Source of the DNA: Pseudomonadota bacterium
Lineage (GTDB): Bacteria > Pseudomonadota > Alphaproteobacteria > SHVZ01
Assembly (NCBI GenBank): GCA_016195085.1
Contig: JACQAG010000012.1
Span: 1-64,000 of the forward strand
DNA: 64,000 bases
Direction: 5' to 3'
The notes under the pieces are model-generated. The model was given only the letters and a program-made list of their open reading frames with translations, was not told the origin of the DNA and did no database searches. Both the position numbers and the translations under genes were made by a program. Shown here piece by piece: positions 8,638 to 19,487 of this stretch (positions are counted from its first letter, which is position 1; each line of letters starts with the position of its first letter).

Positions 8638-9411
8638 ATGACCGCTCCCGCCACGCCTCGCGCCGCGCTGGTCACCGGCGCTGCCCGGCGCATCGGCCGC
8701 GCGCTCGCCCTCGACCTCGCCCGGGAGGGGTGGGACGTGGCCCTGCACTATCAGAGCTCCGCCGCCGAGGCGGAAGCGGTTGCGGCCGAAATCCGCGGGC
8801 TCGGCCGCCGGGCGGTGGCACTCCCGGCCGATCTCGCGGCGGAGAGCGAAACCGCCTCGCTGGTGCCCGAGGCGGTAGCGGCGCTCGGCCCGCTGGGCCT
8901 CGTCGTCAACAACGCCTCGCGCTTCGAGCGCGACGGCGCGCTCACCGCCACCCGGGCCTCGTGGGATGCGCATCTGGAGACCAATCTCCGCGCCCCCTTC
9001 GTGCTGATTCAAAGCTTTGCCCGGCAGCTGCCGGAGGCGGCGCAAGGCAACGTCGTCAATATCCTGGACCAGCGCGTCTGGAACCTGACCCCTGCCTTCG
9101 TCTCCTACACCCTCAGCAAGGCCGGGCTGTGGACCTTGACCCAGACCATGGCCCTGGCGCTGGCGCCGCGCATTCGCGTCAACGGCATCGGCCCCGGGCC
9201 GACCCTGCCCAGCCCGCGCCAGTCGGCCGAGCACTTCGCCGAGCAATCCGCCAGCACCCCGCTCGGCATCGGCACCACGCCGGAGGAGATCTGCCGGGCA
9301 CTGCGCTTCATTCTGGCCGCGCCGGCGATGACCGGACAAATGATCGCCCTCGATGGCGGCCAGCATCTGTCTTGGGCATCGCCCCGCAAGGGCTGGGTCG
9401 TCCCGGAATGA
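8638..9411 (+). CDS. SDR-family oxidoreductase, pteridine reductase / FolM-like
   Basis: 257 residues, typical for short-chain dehydrogenases. The N-terminal TGAARRIGRALA contains the TGxxxRIG form found in pteridine reductases and FolM rather than the usual TGxxxGIG. NNASRF, the Asp of VVNILDQ and the Tyr and Lys of SYTLSKAGLW fit the Asp-Tyr-Lys catalytic set of that group. The likely reaction is NADPH-dependent reduction of a dihydropterin such as dihydromonapterin; this is inferred from motifs only. It starts 3 nt after the receiver gene, so it may sit in the same transcript although no functional link is obvious. Confidence 0.75.
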   Translation: MTAPATPRAALVTGAARRIGRALALDLAREGWDVALHYQSSAAEAEAVAAEIRGLGRRAVALPADLAAESETASLVPEAVAALGPLGLVVNNASRFERDGALTATRASWDAHLETNLRAPFVLIQSFARQLPEAAQGNVVNILDQRVWNLTPAFVSYTLSKAGLWTLTQTMALALAPRIRVNGIGPGPTLPSPRQSAEHFAEQSASTPLGIGTTPEEICRALRFILAAPAMTGQMIALDGGQHLSWASPRKGWVVPE

Positions 9412-9925
9412 GGGCGGGGGCGTGCTGCCGGCTGCGAATCGGTCCGCGCCGAGATCATTTCCGGCCGGCGCCGCCGCCCTCTTGGAGCCTTCCGGCAGGG
9501 TCGCCCATACCCCGTTCCGGCGCCCGCCCTTGGGGCAAAAAACTCAGGGTTTCTCCGCCAAAACACCCTAAGGGAGTGGCTGTGAGCGGCTGCGGGTAAG
9601 AAAGTTGTGCACAATGGGTCACGGCCTGCGGCGGTGCCACGGAAGTGTCAAGATGAATCTAGATTTGCCGAGCCGGCAATTCGATCGAATCTAATTTATC
9701 TTTCTTCTTCAATGCATTCACGAAAATGCCCAAATTATGGGCAACAACCGGAATCGGCCAGAATGGCTGGATTCAGCCAAAAGCGCGGTCGGCTTCCACA
9801 CAGAGTTATCCACAGGAATCGTGGATATCCGCGAAAGCGGCGGGAATCCGCGGCGCGACGGGCGACTCCAAGGGGTTTCGGCACTTCGATTGACGGGCGA
9901 ATGGCCGCAGAAGGATAGTCCGCCC
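9412..9925. other. AT-rich intergenic region with DnaA-box-like words
   Basis: About 510 bases without a convincing gene. It holds a consensus DnaA box TTATCCACA (9806-9814), the palindrome TTGTGCACAA (9605-9614) which fits a relaxed DnaA box on both strands, the 12-bp palindrome ATTCGATCGAAT (9679-9690), the inverted repeat TGCCCA/TGGGCA (9727-9743), and a run from about 9655 to 9750 clearly richer in A+T than its surroundings. The frame of uvrC is open from 9737, but that extension has no UvrC similarity. The uvrC promoter must lie here. Confidence 0.45.
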
Positions 9926-11872
9926 ATGCCGGAACGGAACGAGGTCAAGCCGCCGGAAGACCCGCCGGAGGAGGCGCCTCGGGCGGAGGAACCGAAGGCG
10001 CCGCGCCGCCGTCGCCATGCGAGCTCGATCGAACACGGCGTGGCGCTGATCCAGGCTGAGCTCAAGAACCTGTCGCCGGGGCCGGGCGTCTACCGGATGC
10101 TCGATGCCGACGGCAATGCGCTTTACGTCGGCAAGGCCCGCAGCCTCAAGAAGCGGGTGGCGAGCTATGCCCACCCGGCGAAGCTCTCCAATCGGATCCG
10201 ACGCATGATCGCCGAGACGGCGTCGCTCGAATTCGTCACCACCCACACCGAGGTCGAGGCGCTGCTGCTCGAGATCAATCTGATCAAGCGGCTGATGCCC
10301 CGCTACAACGTGCTGCTCAGGGACGACAAGAGCTTTCCCAACATCCTGGTGACCGGCGACCACCCCTACCCGCAGATCCTGAAGCATCGCGGCGCCAAGG
10401 CCCGGGCCGGCGACTATTTCGGCCCCTTCGCCTCGGCCGGAGCGGTCGCCCGCACCATCACCGCCCTTCAGCGCGCCTTTCTCCTGCGCAATTGCTCCGA
10501 TGCGGTGTTCGCCCAGCGCACCCGGCCCTGCCTGCAGTACCAGATCAAGCGCTGCTCGGCGCCCTGCGTCGGCCATATCAGCGAGGCGGACTATGGCGCT
10601 CTGGTGCGCCAGGCCAAGGACTTCCTCACCGGCAAGAGCGGCGAGGTGCAAGCCGAGCTCGCCCAAGAGATGCAGCAGGCGAGCGACGCCTTGGATTTCG
10701 AGCGCGCCGCCCGCTCCCGCGACCGCATCCGCGCGCTTGCCCATGTCCGCTCCCATCAGGACATCAACGTCGAAGGCGTCGCCGACGCCGACGTGGTGGC
10801 ACTGGCGCAAGAGGCCGGGCAGACCTGCGTGCAGGTGTTCTTCTTCCGCGGCTCCAGCAACTATGGCAACCGCGCCTATTTCCCCAGCCACGAAAAGGGC
10901 ATGGAGCCGGCCGACGTGCTGGCCGCCTTCCTCGGGCAGTTCTACGACAACAAGCCGCCGCCACCCTTGGTGCTGACCAGCCATGTGCCGGCGGAGCAGG
11001 ATCTCATCGCCGAAGCGCTCTCGCTGAGAGCCGGTCGCCGGGTCGAGCTCTCGGCGCCGCAGCGCGGCGCCAAGCGCAAGCTGATAGAGCATGCGCTCGC
11101 CAACGCCGCCGAGGCGCTGGCGCGGCGCCTGGCCGAAAGCGCCTCCCAGCGCCGCCTGCTGGACGGCGTCGCCGCCGTGTTCGGCCTGGAAGCGCCGCCG
11201 CGGCGCATCGAGATCTACGACAACAGTCATATCTCCGGAACCAATGCGACCGGCGCGATGGTGGTCGCAGGGCCGGAGGGTTCGATGAAGAGCGCCTACC
11301 GCAAATTCACCATCCGCAGCCCCGAGCTCGCTCCGGGCGACGACTACGCGATGATGCGCGAGGTCCTGTCCCGGCACTTCGGCCGCGCGCTCAAGGAGGA
11401 TCCGGAGCGCGCGCGGGGCACCTGGCCCGATCTGGTGCTGATCGATGGCGGCCAAGGCCAGCTCGCCGCCGCGCAGGGCGTGCTGACCGAGCTCGGCGTC
11501 ACCGACGTGCCGCTGGTGGCGATCGCCAAGGGGCCGGACCGGGATGCCGGCCGCGAGCGGTTCTTCCAGCCGGGTCGCAACGAGTTCCAGCTCGAGCCGC
11601 GCGATCCCGTGCTCTATTTCCTGCAGCGGCTGCGCGACGAGGCGCATCGCTTCGCCATCGAGACGCACCGGGCCAAGCGCGCCAAGGCCTTGGGCCGCTC
11701 GGAGCTGGACGAGGTCGCCGGTATCGGCGCTCGCCGCAAGAAGGCCTTGCTCCTGCATTTCGGTTCGGTCCGGGAGATCAAGCGCGCCGGCCTCGCCGAT
11801 CTCGAGCGCGTGAGCGGCATCTCCAGGGCTGTTGCGGCGAGAATCTATTCCCATTTTCATGAGGACGGGTGA
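9926..11872 (+). CDS. uvrC: Excinuclease ABC subunit C
   Basis: 648 residues. An N-terminal GIY-YIG nuclease (GVYRML then ALYVGKA, about 50-130) makes the 3' incision in nucleotide excision repair. A UVR domain mediating UvrB contact (about 225-260), the RNase H-like 5'-incision domain (DNSHISGT near residue 430, [10 protein letters not shown] near 505) and C-terminal helix-hairpin-helix motifs ([28 protein letters not shown]) follow. The start is the ATG preceded by AAGGA at 9911-9915. The first 40 residues form a Pro/Glu/Arg-rich tail seen in many alphaproteobacterial UvrC proteins. Followed by pgsA after 69 nt, the usual alphaproteobacterial order. Confidence 0.96.
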   Translation: MPERNEVKPPEDPPEEAPRAEEPKAPRRRRHASSIEHGVALIQAELKNLSPGPGVYRMLDADGNALYVGKARSLKKRVASYAHPAKLSNRIRRMIAETASLEFVTTHTEVEALLLEINLIKRLMPRYNVLLRDDKSFPNILVTGDHPYPQILKHRGAKARAGDYFGPFASAGAVARTITALQRAFLLRNCSDAVFAQRTRPCLQYQIKRCSAPCVGHISEADYGALVRQAKDFLTGKSGEVQAELAQEMQQASDALDFERAARSRDRIRALAHVRSHQDINVEGVADADVVALAQEAGQTCVQVFFFRGSSNYGNRAYFPSHEKGMEPADVLAAFLGQFYDNKPPPPLVLTSHVPAEQDLIAEALSLRAGRRVELSAPQRGAKRKLIEHALANAAEALARRLAESASQRRLLDGVAAVFGLEAPPRRIEIYDNSHISGTNATGAMVVAGPEGSMKSAYRKFTIRSPELAPGDDYAMMREVLSRHFGRALKEDPERARGTWPDLVLIDGGQGQLAAAQGVLTELGVTDVPLVAIAKGPDRDAGRERFFQPGRNEFQLEPRDPVLYFLQRLRDEAHRFAIETHRAKRAKALGRSELDEVAGIGARRKKALLLHFGSVREIKRAGLADLERVSGISRAVAARIYSHFHEDG

Positions 11873-11941
11873 GAGGCAGATGCGTTTCCGCCGAGCCCGG
11901 AGTAGACTTGCATCGCCTCCCCTGTACCGGCCCATGAGACC

Positions 11942-12553
11942 ATGCCAGGCAATCTGCCGAACCTATTGACGTTGTCGCGCATCGCCGCCGTGCCCGTGCT
12001 GCTGGCGCTGTTCTACGTGCCCGGCGACTGGGCGCGCTGGCTCGCCTGCGTGGTGTTCTCGCTGGCCGGCGTCACCGATTATGTCGATGGCTATCTCGCC
12101 CGCAGCCTGAACCAGCGCTCCGAGCTCGGCCGCTGGCTGGATCCCATCGCCGACAAGCTCTTGGTCGCCGCGGCCTTGCTGCTGCTCACCGCCTTCGATC
12201 GGCTGGGCCCGTTCGGGCTGCTGCCAGCCCTGGTCATCCTCTGTCGCGAGATCCTGGTCTCGGGCTTGCGCGAATACCTGGCAGAGCTGCGTGTCGGCAT
12301 GCCGGTGAGCCGGCTCGCCAAATGGAAGACCGCCCTGCAGATGCTGGCGATCGGCTTCCTCATTGTCGGCGATTCCGGCTGGGAGCCGGTGCCGATCCAG
12401 CAGATCGGCTGGGTCGGGCTGTGGATCGCCGCCGGTCTCACCCTGATCACGGGCTACGACTATCTTCGCGCCGGGCTGCAGCACATGGACGAGCCGTCGC
12501 GCCGCAGCGAGGCCGCCGTTCCGCCAGGCAAGACCGCGCCCCGGCTCGGCTGA
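11942..12553 (+). CDS. pgsA: CDP-diacylglycerol--glycerol-3-phosphate 3-phosphatidyltransferase
   Basis: 203 residues, hydrophobic, with about five membrane helices. The complete CDP-alcohol phosphatidyltransferase signature is present near residue 40: DYVDGYLAR, then G and D residues in ELGRWLDPIADK. It makes phosphatidylglycerol phosphate at the inner membrane, the first committed step to phosphatidylglycerol and cardiolipin. The N-terminal NLPNLLTLSRIAAVP is typical of PgsA. It stands between uvrC and the molybdopterin genes, probably in one transcript. Confidence 0.94.
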   Translation: MPGNLPNLLTLSRIAAVPVLLALFYVPGDWARWLACVVFSLAGVTDYVDGYLARSLNQRSELGRWLDPIADKLLVAAALLLLTAFDRLGPFGLLPALVILCREILVSGLREYLAELRVGMPVSRLAKWKTALQMLAIGFLIVGDSGWEPVPIQQIGWVGLWIAAGLTLITGYDYLRAGLQHMDEPSRRSEAAVPPGKTAPRLG

Positions 12554-12567
12554 GCCCGGGCCGGCGA

Positions 12568-13065
12568 ATGAAGATCCTGGGCATCGCCGGCTGGAGCGGG
12601 AGCGGCAAGACCACCCTCGTCGCAAAGCTGTTGCCGGAGCTGATCGCCGCCGGGCTCAGGGTCTCGACCCTGAAGCACGCCCATCACGCCTTCGACATCG
12701 ACCGTCCGGGCAAGGACTCCTACGTGCACCGGATGGCCGGCGCCACCGAGGTGATGGTGGGCTCGGCCAACCGTTGGGCGCTCATGCATGAGCTGCGCGG
12801 GGCGGCGGAGCCGAGCATGGGCGAGCTGGTGGCGCGCATGAGCCCGGTCGATCTCCTGCTGGTCGAAGGCTTCAAGCGCGACGGCCACGACAAGCTCGAA
12901 GTGTTCCGCCGGGCGAACGGCAAGCCGTTGCTGGCGCCTGAGGATGATCGCGTCGTCGCCGTCGCTTCCGACGGGGCGGTGCCCGAAGTGGCCCTGCCGA
13001 TCCTCGATTTGAACGACGTACCGGCGATCGCCCGCTTCGTCATCCGCCACACCGGGCTCGCCTGA
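12568..13065 (+). CDS. mobB: Molybdopterin-guanine dinucleotide biosynthesis adaptor MobB
   Basis: 165 residues. P-loop GWSGSGKTT at residues 8-16, the LKHAHHAFDID segment, and DLLLVEGFKRD near residue 95 are MobB hallmarks. MobB is a GTP-binding partner of MobA, which attaches GMP to molybdopterin. The ATG was chosen because the P-loop strand MKILGIAG begins there; the frame is open further upstream only through pgsA. It begins 14 nt after pgsA and is followed 3 nt later by moeA. No mobA is in the window. Confidence 0.93.
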   Translation: MKILGIAGWSGSGKTTLVAKLLPELIAAGLRVSTLKHAHHAFDIDRPGKDSYVHRMAGATEVMVGSANRWALMHELRGAAEPSMGELVARMSPVDLLLVEGFKRDGHDKLEVFRRANGKPLLAPEDDRVVAVASDGAVPEVALPILDLNDVPAIARFVIRHTGLA

Positions 13066-13068
13066 GCC

Positions 13069-14337
13069 ATGGCGCAGCTCAGCAACGATTGCTTCGCCCA
13101 GGACGGCGCCTTGATCACCGTCGCCGATGCGCTGGCGCTCTTGGACCGTGCCGTGGAGCCGATCGTCGAGCCCGAGACGGTGCCGCTGGCGGCCGCCCTC
13201 AACCGCGTGCTGACCGCCGAGGTGAGGGCCGCCATCGACGTGCCGCCGGCGGACAATTCCGCCGTCGACGGGTATGCGGTCTATGCCGCCGATCTCCGTC
13301 CCGATGAGCCCACGCGCCTGCCGGTCGTGGCCCGGATCGCCGCCGGGCATCCCTTGGCGATGCCGATGCGGCGCGGCACGGCGGTGCGCATCTTCACCGG
13401 TGCGGCGATGCCGAAGGGTGCTGCCGATGCCGGACCCGATACGGTGATGATGCAGGAGGATTGCACGCGCGAGGGCGATACCGTGCTGCTGCGTGCGGGC
13501 ATCAAGCCTGGATCCAATCGGCGCCGGGCGGGCGAGGATTTGCGCTGCGGCCAAGTGGCACTCGCCGGCGGAAGGCGCCTGCGGCCCCAGGATATCGGCC
13601 TCGCCGCGGCGCTGGGCCTGACCCAGCTTTCGGTGCGGCGCCGGCTGAAGCTGGCGCTCTTCTCCACCGGCGACGAGCTGGTCGAGCCCGGACGCCCGCT
13701 GGCGTCGGGGCGCATCTACGATTCCAACCGCTTCACCATCCAGGCCCTGCTCGCCGCCTTCGGCGCCGAGGTGAGCGATCTCGGCATTCTTCCCGATCGT
13801 GCCGAGGCGATCCGCGCGGCGCTTGCCGGCGCCGTTGCCGGCCATGATGCGATCGTCACCTCGGGCGGGGTGTCGACGGGCGAGGAGGATCACGTCAAGG
13901 CGGTCGTTCAGGAGCTGGGATCGCTCTATCTCTGGCGGCTGGCGATCAAGCCCGGCCGGCCGGTGGCCCTGGGGCAGATCGGCGCCGTGCCGTTCATCGG
14001 GCTCCCCGGCAATCCGGTCGCGGTGATGGTGACATTCCTCATCCTGGCGCGCCCTCTGCTCCTCAAGCTGGCCGGGGCGGCGGTGGAGCCGGGGCTGCGC
14101 TTTCGCGTGGCCGCGGGGTTCGAATACGCGAAGAAAGCCAACCGGCGCGAATACTTGCGGGCGCGGCTGGAGCCCGGCGAGGCCGGGCTCGTCGCCCGCC
14201 GGTTCCCCCGGGATGGCGCCGGGATCCTGTCCTCGATGGTCGAGTCCGACGGGCTGGTGGAGTTGCCGGAGGCGTTGACCACGCTTACATCCGGCAGCAT
14301 GGTGGATTTCCTGCCGTACAGCGCGGTCTTGAGTTGA
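13069..14337 (+). CDS. moeA: Molybdopterin molybdenumtransferase
   Basis: 422 residues, normal for MoeA. Visible features are the N-terminal ALNRVLTAEV and DNSAVDGYAV segments, the central MoCF-binding domain with FSTGDELVEPG and SGGVSTGEEDHVK, GLPGNPVAVMV, and a C-terminal beta-barrel domain. MoeA inserts molybdate into adenylated molybdopterin to give Moco. Its stop overlaps the first possible TTG of moaD, indicating coupled expression. Confidence 0.95.
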   Translation: MAQLSNDCFAQDGALITVADALALLDRAVEPIVEPETVPLAAALNRVLTAEVRAAIDVPPADNSAVDGYAVYAADLRPDEPTRLPVVARIAAGHPLAMPMRRGTAVRIFTGAAMPKGAADAGPDTVMMQEDCTREGDTVLLRAGIKPGSNRRRAGEDLRCGQVALAGGRRLRPQDIGLAAALGLTQLSVRRRLKLALFSTGDELVEPGRPLASGRIYDSNRFTIQALLAAFGAEVSDLGILPDRAEAIRAALAGAVAGHDAIVTSGGVSTGEEDHVKAVVQELGSLYLWRLAIKPGRPVALGQIGAVPFIGLPGNPVAVMVTFLILARPLLLKLAGAAVEPGLRFRVAAGFEYAKKANRREYLRARLEPGEAGLVARRFPRDGAGILSSMVESDGLVELPEALTTLTSGSMVDFLPYSAVLS

Positions 14338-14345
14338 GGCGCCCC

Positions 14346-14597
14346 TTGAAGCTCTTGTATTTCGCCTGGGTCCGTCAGCGTGTGGGCATGGCCGAGGAGA
14401 CGGTCGAGCTGCCGGACGCGGTGGCAACCGTCGGCGACCTCTTGGCCTGGCTCGAGACCCGCGGCCCCAGCTATGCCGAGGCGCTGGGCGCCAAGGGCGT
14501 GGTCAAGGTCGCGGTCAACCAGGAGTATGCCGGCAGCGACCGCCGCTTGGCCCCGGGCGACGAGGTGGCGCTGTTTCCGCCGGTCACGGGCGGGTAA
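14346..14597 (+). CDS. moaD: Molybdopterin synthase small subunit MoaD
   Basis: 83 residues ending in the obligatory Gly-Gly (PPVTGG), which is thiocarboxylated to carry sulfur for molybdopterin synthesis. Two TTG starts are possible, 14334 (overlapping the moeA stop) and 14346; I prefer 14346 because MKLLYFAWVRQRVG is the usual MoaD start and GAGG lies six bases upstream. No ATG is available. The moaE start follows by one base. Confidence 0.92.
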   Translation: MKLLYFAWVRQRVGMAEETVELPDAVATVGDLLAWLETRGPSYAEALGAKGVVKVAVNQEYAGSDRRLAPGDEVALFPPVTGG

Positions 14598-14598
14598 C

Positions 14599-15069
14599 GT
14601 GATCAGAGTTCAAGAGCAGGACTTCGATGTCGGCGCCGAGATCGACGGGCTCGGCGGCGGCGATCGGTCGATCGGCGGCATCGCCAGCTTCATCGGTCTG
14701 GTTCGCGATATGGCCGGAGGCCAGCGGATCCGGGCCATGACCCTCGAGCATTATCCGGCGATGACCGAACGCGAGCTGAAGCGCATCGAGGCGGACGCAC
14801 GGGCGCGCTGGCCGCTGCAGGCGAGCCTGGTGATCCACCGTTATGGCAGGCTCGAGCCCGGCGACCGCATCGTCTTCGTCGCGACCGCATCGGCGCATCG
14901 GCAAGCGGCGTTCGAAAGCTGCATGTTCCTGGTCGATTGGCTGAAGACCAAGGCGCCGTTCTGGAAGCTGGAGGAGACCGGCGCCGGCGCCGAATGGGTC
15001 GCGGCCAAGGCGAGCGATGACGACGCGGCCGAGCGCTGGAGCCGTCCGGCAAAGAAGGCGGCGGAGTAG
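14599..15069 (+). CDS. moaE: Molybdopterin synthase catalytic subunit MoaE
   Basis: 156 residues from a GTG directly after moaD. Signatures include GGIASFIGLVRD, EHYPAMTERELKRI, IHRYGRLEPGDRIVFV, HRQAAFESCMFLVDWLKTK and the catalytic-lysine region KTKAPFWKLEE. MoaE forms a heterotetramer with MoaD and converts cyclic pyranopterin monophosphate to molybdopterin. The C-terminal 20 residues (Asp/Ala/Lys-rich) extend past the conserved fold. moaA and moaC are not in the window. Confidence 0.94.
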   Translation: MIRVQEQDFDVGAEIDGLGGGDRSIGGIASFIGLVRDMAGGQRIRAMTLEHYPAMTERELKRIEADARARWPLQASLVIHRYGRLEPGDRIVFVATASAHRQAAFESCMFLVDWLKTKAPFWKLEETGAGAEWVAAKASDDDAAERWSRPAKKAAE

Positions 15070-15095
15070 AGCCCGCGGAAGGGGACGGAGGGGAG

Positions 15096-15953
15096 ATGGC
15101 GATGCAGGTCAGGGCGCTGACCCCGGTCTTCGGCGCCGAGATCATCGGCCTCGATGTGGCGGAGCCGCTGGCTGCGGACGCCTTTCGAGGCCTGCGCGAG
15201 ATCTGGCATGCCCAGTCGCTCCTGCTGATCCGTGGGCAGAGCCTGGACGAGACGGCGCTGGTCCGCTTCAGCCGCGGCTTCGGGACGCTGGAATCGCCGC
15301 CGGCCAGCGCCGAGCGTGTATGGGCCGATGGCGGCAGCATCTGCCCGGAAATCTGGGTGATTTCGAACGTGATCGAGAACGGCAAGCCGATCGGCGGGCT
15401 CGGCGCCGGCGAGGCGGAATGGCACACCGACATGTCCTATATCGAGGAGCCGCCCTCGGCGAGCCTGCTCTATGCCCGCGAGATTCCGCCCGCAGGCGGC
15501 GACACCGCCTTCGCCAGCATGCATGCCGCCCTGGAGGCGATGCCGCTGGTGCTCCGCGCCGCCATCGAGGGGCGGCGGGCGAAGCATGATTCTTCCTACA
15601 CCAGCGCCGGCGAGCTGAGACGGGGTGCCAGCGCCGACGTGAATGCGGAGACCGCGCCGGGCGGCGTCCACCCGATCATCCGCACCCATCCCGAGACCGG
15701 CCGGAAGGCGATCTATCTCGGCCGCCGGCGCAACGGGCTCATCGTCGAGCTGCCGCTGGATGAGAGCGAGGCGGTCTTGGACGAGGTCTGGCGCTTCGCC
15801 ACCCAGCTGCAATTCACCTATCGCCACCACTGGCGGCTGGGCGACCTCCTGGTCTGGGACAATCGCGCGCTGGTGCATCGCCGCGACGCTTTCGATCCCG
15901 AGGCGCGCCGCATCATGCTGCGCACCCAGGTCAAGGGCGACCGGCCCCGCTGA
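15096..15953 (+). CDS. TauD/TfdA-family Fe(II)/2-oxoglutarate dioxygenase
   Basis: 285 residues. The iron-binding HxD is in EWHTDMSYIEEPP near residue 110 and the distal His in DNRALVHRRDAFDPEARR near residue 255, with the 2-oxoglutarate-binding Arg in RRIMLRTQVKG. N-terminal TPVFGAEIIGLDV is typical of the family. Members hydroxylate taurine, sulfonates, aryloxyacids or other small molecules; no neighbouring transporter or desulfonation gene fixes the substrate. The ATG is preceded by a long purine tract, GGACGGAGGGGAG. Confidence 0.87.
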   Translation: MAMQVRALTPVFGAEIIGLDVAEPLAADAFRGLREIWHAQSLLLIRGQSLDETALVRFSRGFGTLESPPASAERVWADGGSICPEIWVISNVIENGKPIGGLGAGEAEWHTDMSYIEEPPSASLLYAREIPPAGGDTAFASMHAALEAMPLVLRAAIEGRRAKHDSSYTSAGELRRGASADVNAETAPGGVHPIIRTHPETGRKAIYLGRRRNGLIVELPLDESEAVLDEVWRFATQLQFTYRHHWRLGDLLVWDNRALVHRRDAFDPEARRIMLRTQVKGDRPR

Positions 15954-16046
15954 CCGCCTCGCCGATCTCGGGCGCGCCAGGCCCTTGAAGGTGCCGACCG
16001 ACACAAGTAGGGTGCCGCTCCGCGCCAGCAACTTGCAGATCCGTAG

Positions 16047-17258
<1,212 letters not shown>

Positions 17259-17450
17259 GGCCGGGGCGATCGGCGCCTGCCGCGGCGGCGCCGATTCTCC
17301 GGGCGGTCGAAATCTAGCCTAACTCCCCCCGCCGGCTTTTCCCCTTGCGCGGCGAATTCGCCCCGGCGCAAGCTATCGCTCCAAGGTCGGCCGGTGGGGC
17401 CCACCCCCGGCGGCGCAATGAAGCGAACCGCGCGAGGGAGGCGCTCACGA

Positions 17451-19487
17451 ATGGGAGACCCTGCCAGACCCCGGACCGCCGTGCTGGTCGGACCGTATCT
17501 TTCCGGTAAAACCACGCTGCTCGAGAGCCTGCTGTTCGCCTGCGAGGCGATTCCCAAACGCGGCTCGGTCAAGGACGCGACCAGCGTCGGCGACGGCGCG
17601 CCGGAAGCCCGCGCCCGCAAGATGAGCGTCGAAGCCTCGGCGGCGAGCGCCACCTATCTCGGCGACCCCTGGACCTTCATCGATACGCCGGGCTCGATCG
17701 AGCTCGCGCAAGAGGTGCGCAACGCGCTCATGGTCGCCGACGTGGCCGTGGTCGTGTGCGAGCCGTTGATCGATCGCGTGCAGACCCTGGCGCCGATCAT
17801 GCGCTTCCTCGACGAGCAGGCGATCCCGCACATGCTGTTCATCAACAAGATGGACCAGGCGACGGTGGCCCCGAAGCCGTTGCTGGAAGCCTTGCAAGGG
17901 TTGAGCGAGCACCCGCTGGTGCTGCGGCAAGTGCCGATCTACGATGGCGAGACCTTGACCGGCTATGTCGACCTGGTGAGCGAGCGCGCCTATCGCTACC
18001 GGCCGGGCCAACCCTCCGATCTCATCAAGCTGCCGGAGACCGCGCTCGATGCGGAGAAGTCGGCGCGCACCGGGCTTTTGGAGGCGCTCGCCGATTTCGA
18101 CGACGGCCTGCTCGAAGCCTTGCTCGAGGACACGGTGCCGCCGCCGAAGGAGATCTACAAGCAGCTCACCAAGGATCTGCAGGCCGACAAGATCGTTCCG
18201 GTGTTCCTGGGCGCGGCCGAGTTCGAAAACGGCGTCAGGCGCCTGTTGAAGGCCTTGCGCCACGAGACGCCCGGGCCGGAAGCCGCCGCGGCGCGGCGCG
18301 GCCTCAAGGGCGACGGCGAGGCGGCGGCCGAGGTGTTCAAGACCTACCATGCGGCGCATACCGGCAAGCTCACTCTGGCGCGGGTTTGGCGCGGCAGCGT
18401 CAAGGACGGCCAGACCCTGAGCGGCACGCGTGTCAGCGGTCTCTACCGCATGAACGGCGTCGCCTTCGCCAAGCTGGCGGAGGCGAAGGCCGGCGACGTC
18501 GTCGCCTTCGGCCGGATGGAAGGCATCCACACCGGTGCCGCGCTGACGCCTTCCGGCGCGCGCCCCGTCGGCCTGCAGCCATTTCCGCCACCGTTGCCAC
18601 CGCAATTCTCCCTCGCCATCACTGCCGAGAACCGCAACGACGAGGTCAAGCTGTCGGGCGCCATGGCGAAGCTGACCGAGGAGGATCCGGCCCTCAACTT
18701 CGCCCATGAGCACGACACCGGCGAGCTGGTGCTGCAGGGGCAGGGCGACATCCATCTGCAGATCGCCATGGACCGGCTCAAGAGCAAGTACAATCTGAAA
18801 GTCCGCTCGCGCCGTCCGCGGGTGCCTTACAAGGAAACCATCCGCAAGGGTGTCGCCCAGCATGGGCGGCACAAGCGGCAGAGCGGCGGCCACGGGCAGT
18901 TCGGCGACATCAAGGTGGAGATCAAGCCGCTGCCCCGCGGCGAGGGCTTCGTCTTCATCGACAAGGTCGTCGGCGGCTCGATCCCGCGCCAGTACATCCC
19001 GTCGGTCGAAGAGGGCGTCCGCGAATTCATGGTTCGGGGGCCGCTCGGCTTCCACCTGGTGGATTTCTCGGTGACCTTGCTCGACGGCCAGTACCACGCC
19101 GTCGACTCCTCCGACATGGCATTCAAGACCGCGGCGCGCATCGCCATGAGCGAGGGCATGCCGAAATGCGACCCGGTGCTGCTCGAGCCGATCGCCCATG
19201 TCACCATCTCGGTGCCGAACGACCACACCTCGAAGGTGCAGCGCGTCATCACCGGGCGGCGCGGACAGATCCTGGGCTTCGATGCCAAGCCCGGCTGGAA
19301 GGGTTGGGACGAGGTGACCGCCTATATGCCGCAATCGGAGATCCACGATCTCATCATCGATATCCGTTCGCTCACCCTCGGCGTGGCGAGCTATATCTGG
19401 AAGTTCGACCATCTGGCCGAGCTGACCGGGCGGCTCGCGGACAAGGTGATCGAGGACCACGCGCCGAAGGCGGCCGCGGCGAGCTAA
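17451..19487 (+). CDS. EF-G-like translational GTPase (EF-G2-like paralogue)
   Basis: 678 residues with the five-domain EF-G architecture. G1 is GPYLSGKTT (9-17), G3 is DTPGS and G4 is NKMD. Two things differ from canonical EF-G: the switch I RGITI motif is not recognisable, and the His after DTPG is replaced by Ser. This fits the EF-G-like subfamily found as a second copy in many bacteria, whose role is uncertain. Domain IV has KYNLKVRSRRPRVPYKET and GGHGQFGD. The ATG follows GAGGGAGG by about ten bases. The true fusA is not in the window. Confidence 0.83.
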   Translation: MGDPARPRTAVLVGPYLSGKTTLLESLLFACEAIPKRGSVKDATSVGDGAPEARARKMSVEASAASATYLGDPWTFIDTPGSIELAQEVRNALMVADVAVVVCEPLIDRVQTLAPIMRFLDEQAIPHMLFINKMDQATVAPKPLLEALQGLSEHPLVLRQVPIYDGETLTGYVDLVSERAYRYRPGQPSDLIKLPETALDAEKSARTGLLEALADFDDGLLEALLEDTVPPPKEIYKQLTKDLQADKIVPVFLGAAEFENGVRRLLKALRHETPGPEAAAARRGLKGDGEAAAEVFKTYHAAHTGKLTLARVWRGSVKDGQTLSGTRVSGLYRMNGVAFAKLAEAKAGDVVAFGRMEGIHTGAALTPSGARPVGLQPFPPPLPPQFSLAITAENRNDEVKLSGAMAKLTEEDPALNFAHEHDTGELVLQGQGDIHLQIAMDRLKSKYNLKVRSRRPRVPYKETIRKGVAQHGRHKRQSGGHGQFGDIKVEIKPLPRGEGFVFIDKVVGGSIPRQYIPSVEEGVREFMVRGPLGFHLVDFSVTLLDGQYHAVDSSDMAFKTAARIAMSEGMPKCDPVLLEPIAHVTISVPNDHTSKVQRVITGRRGQILGFDAKPGWKGWDEVTAYMPQSEIHDLIIDIRSLTLGVASYIWKFDHLAELTGRLADKVIEDHAPKAAAAS

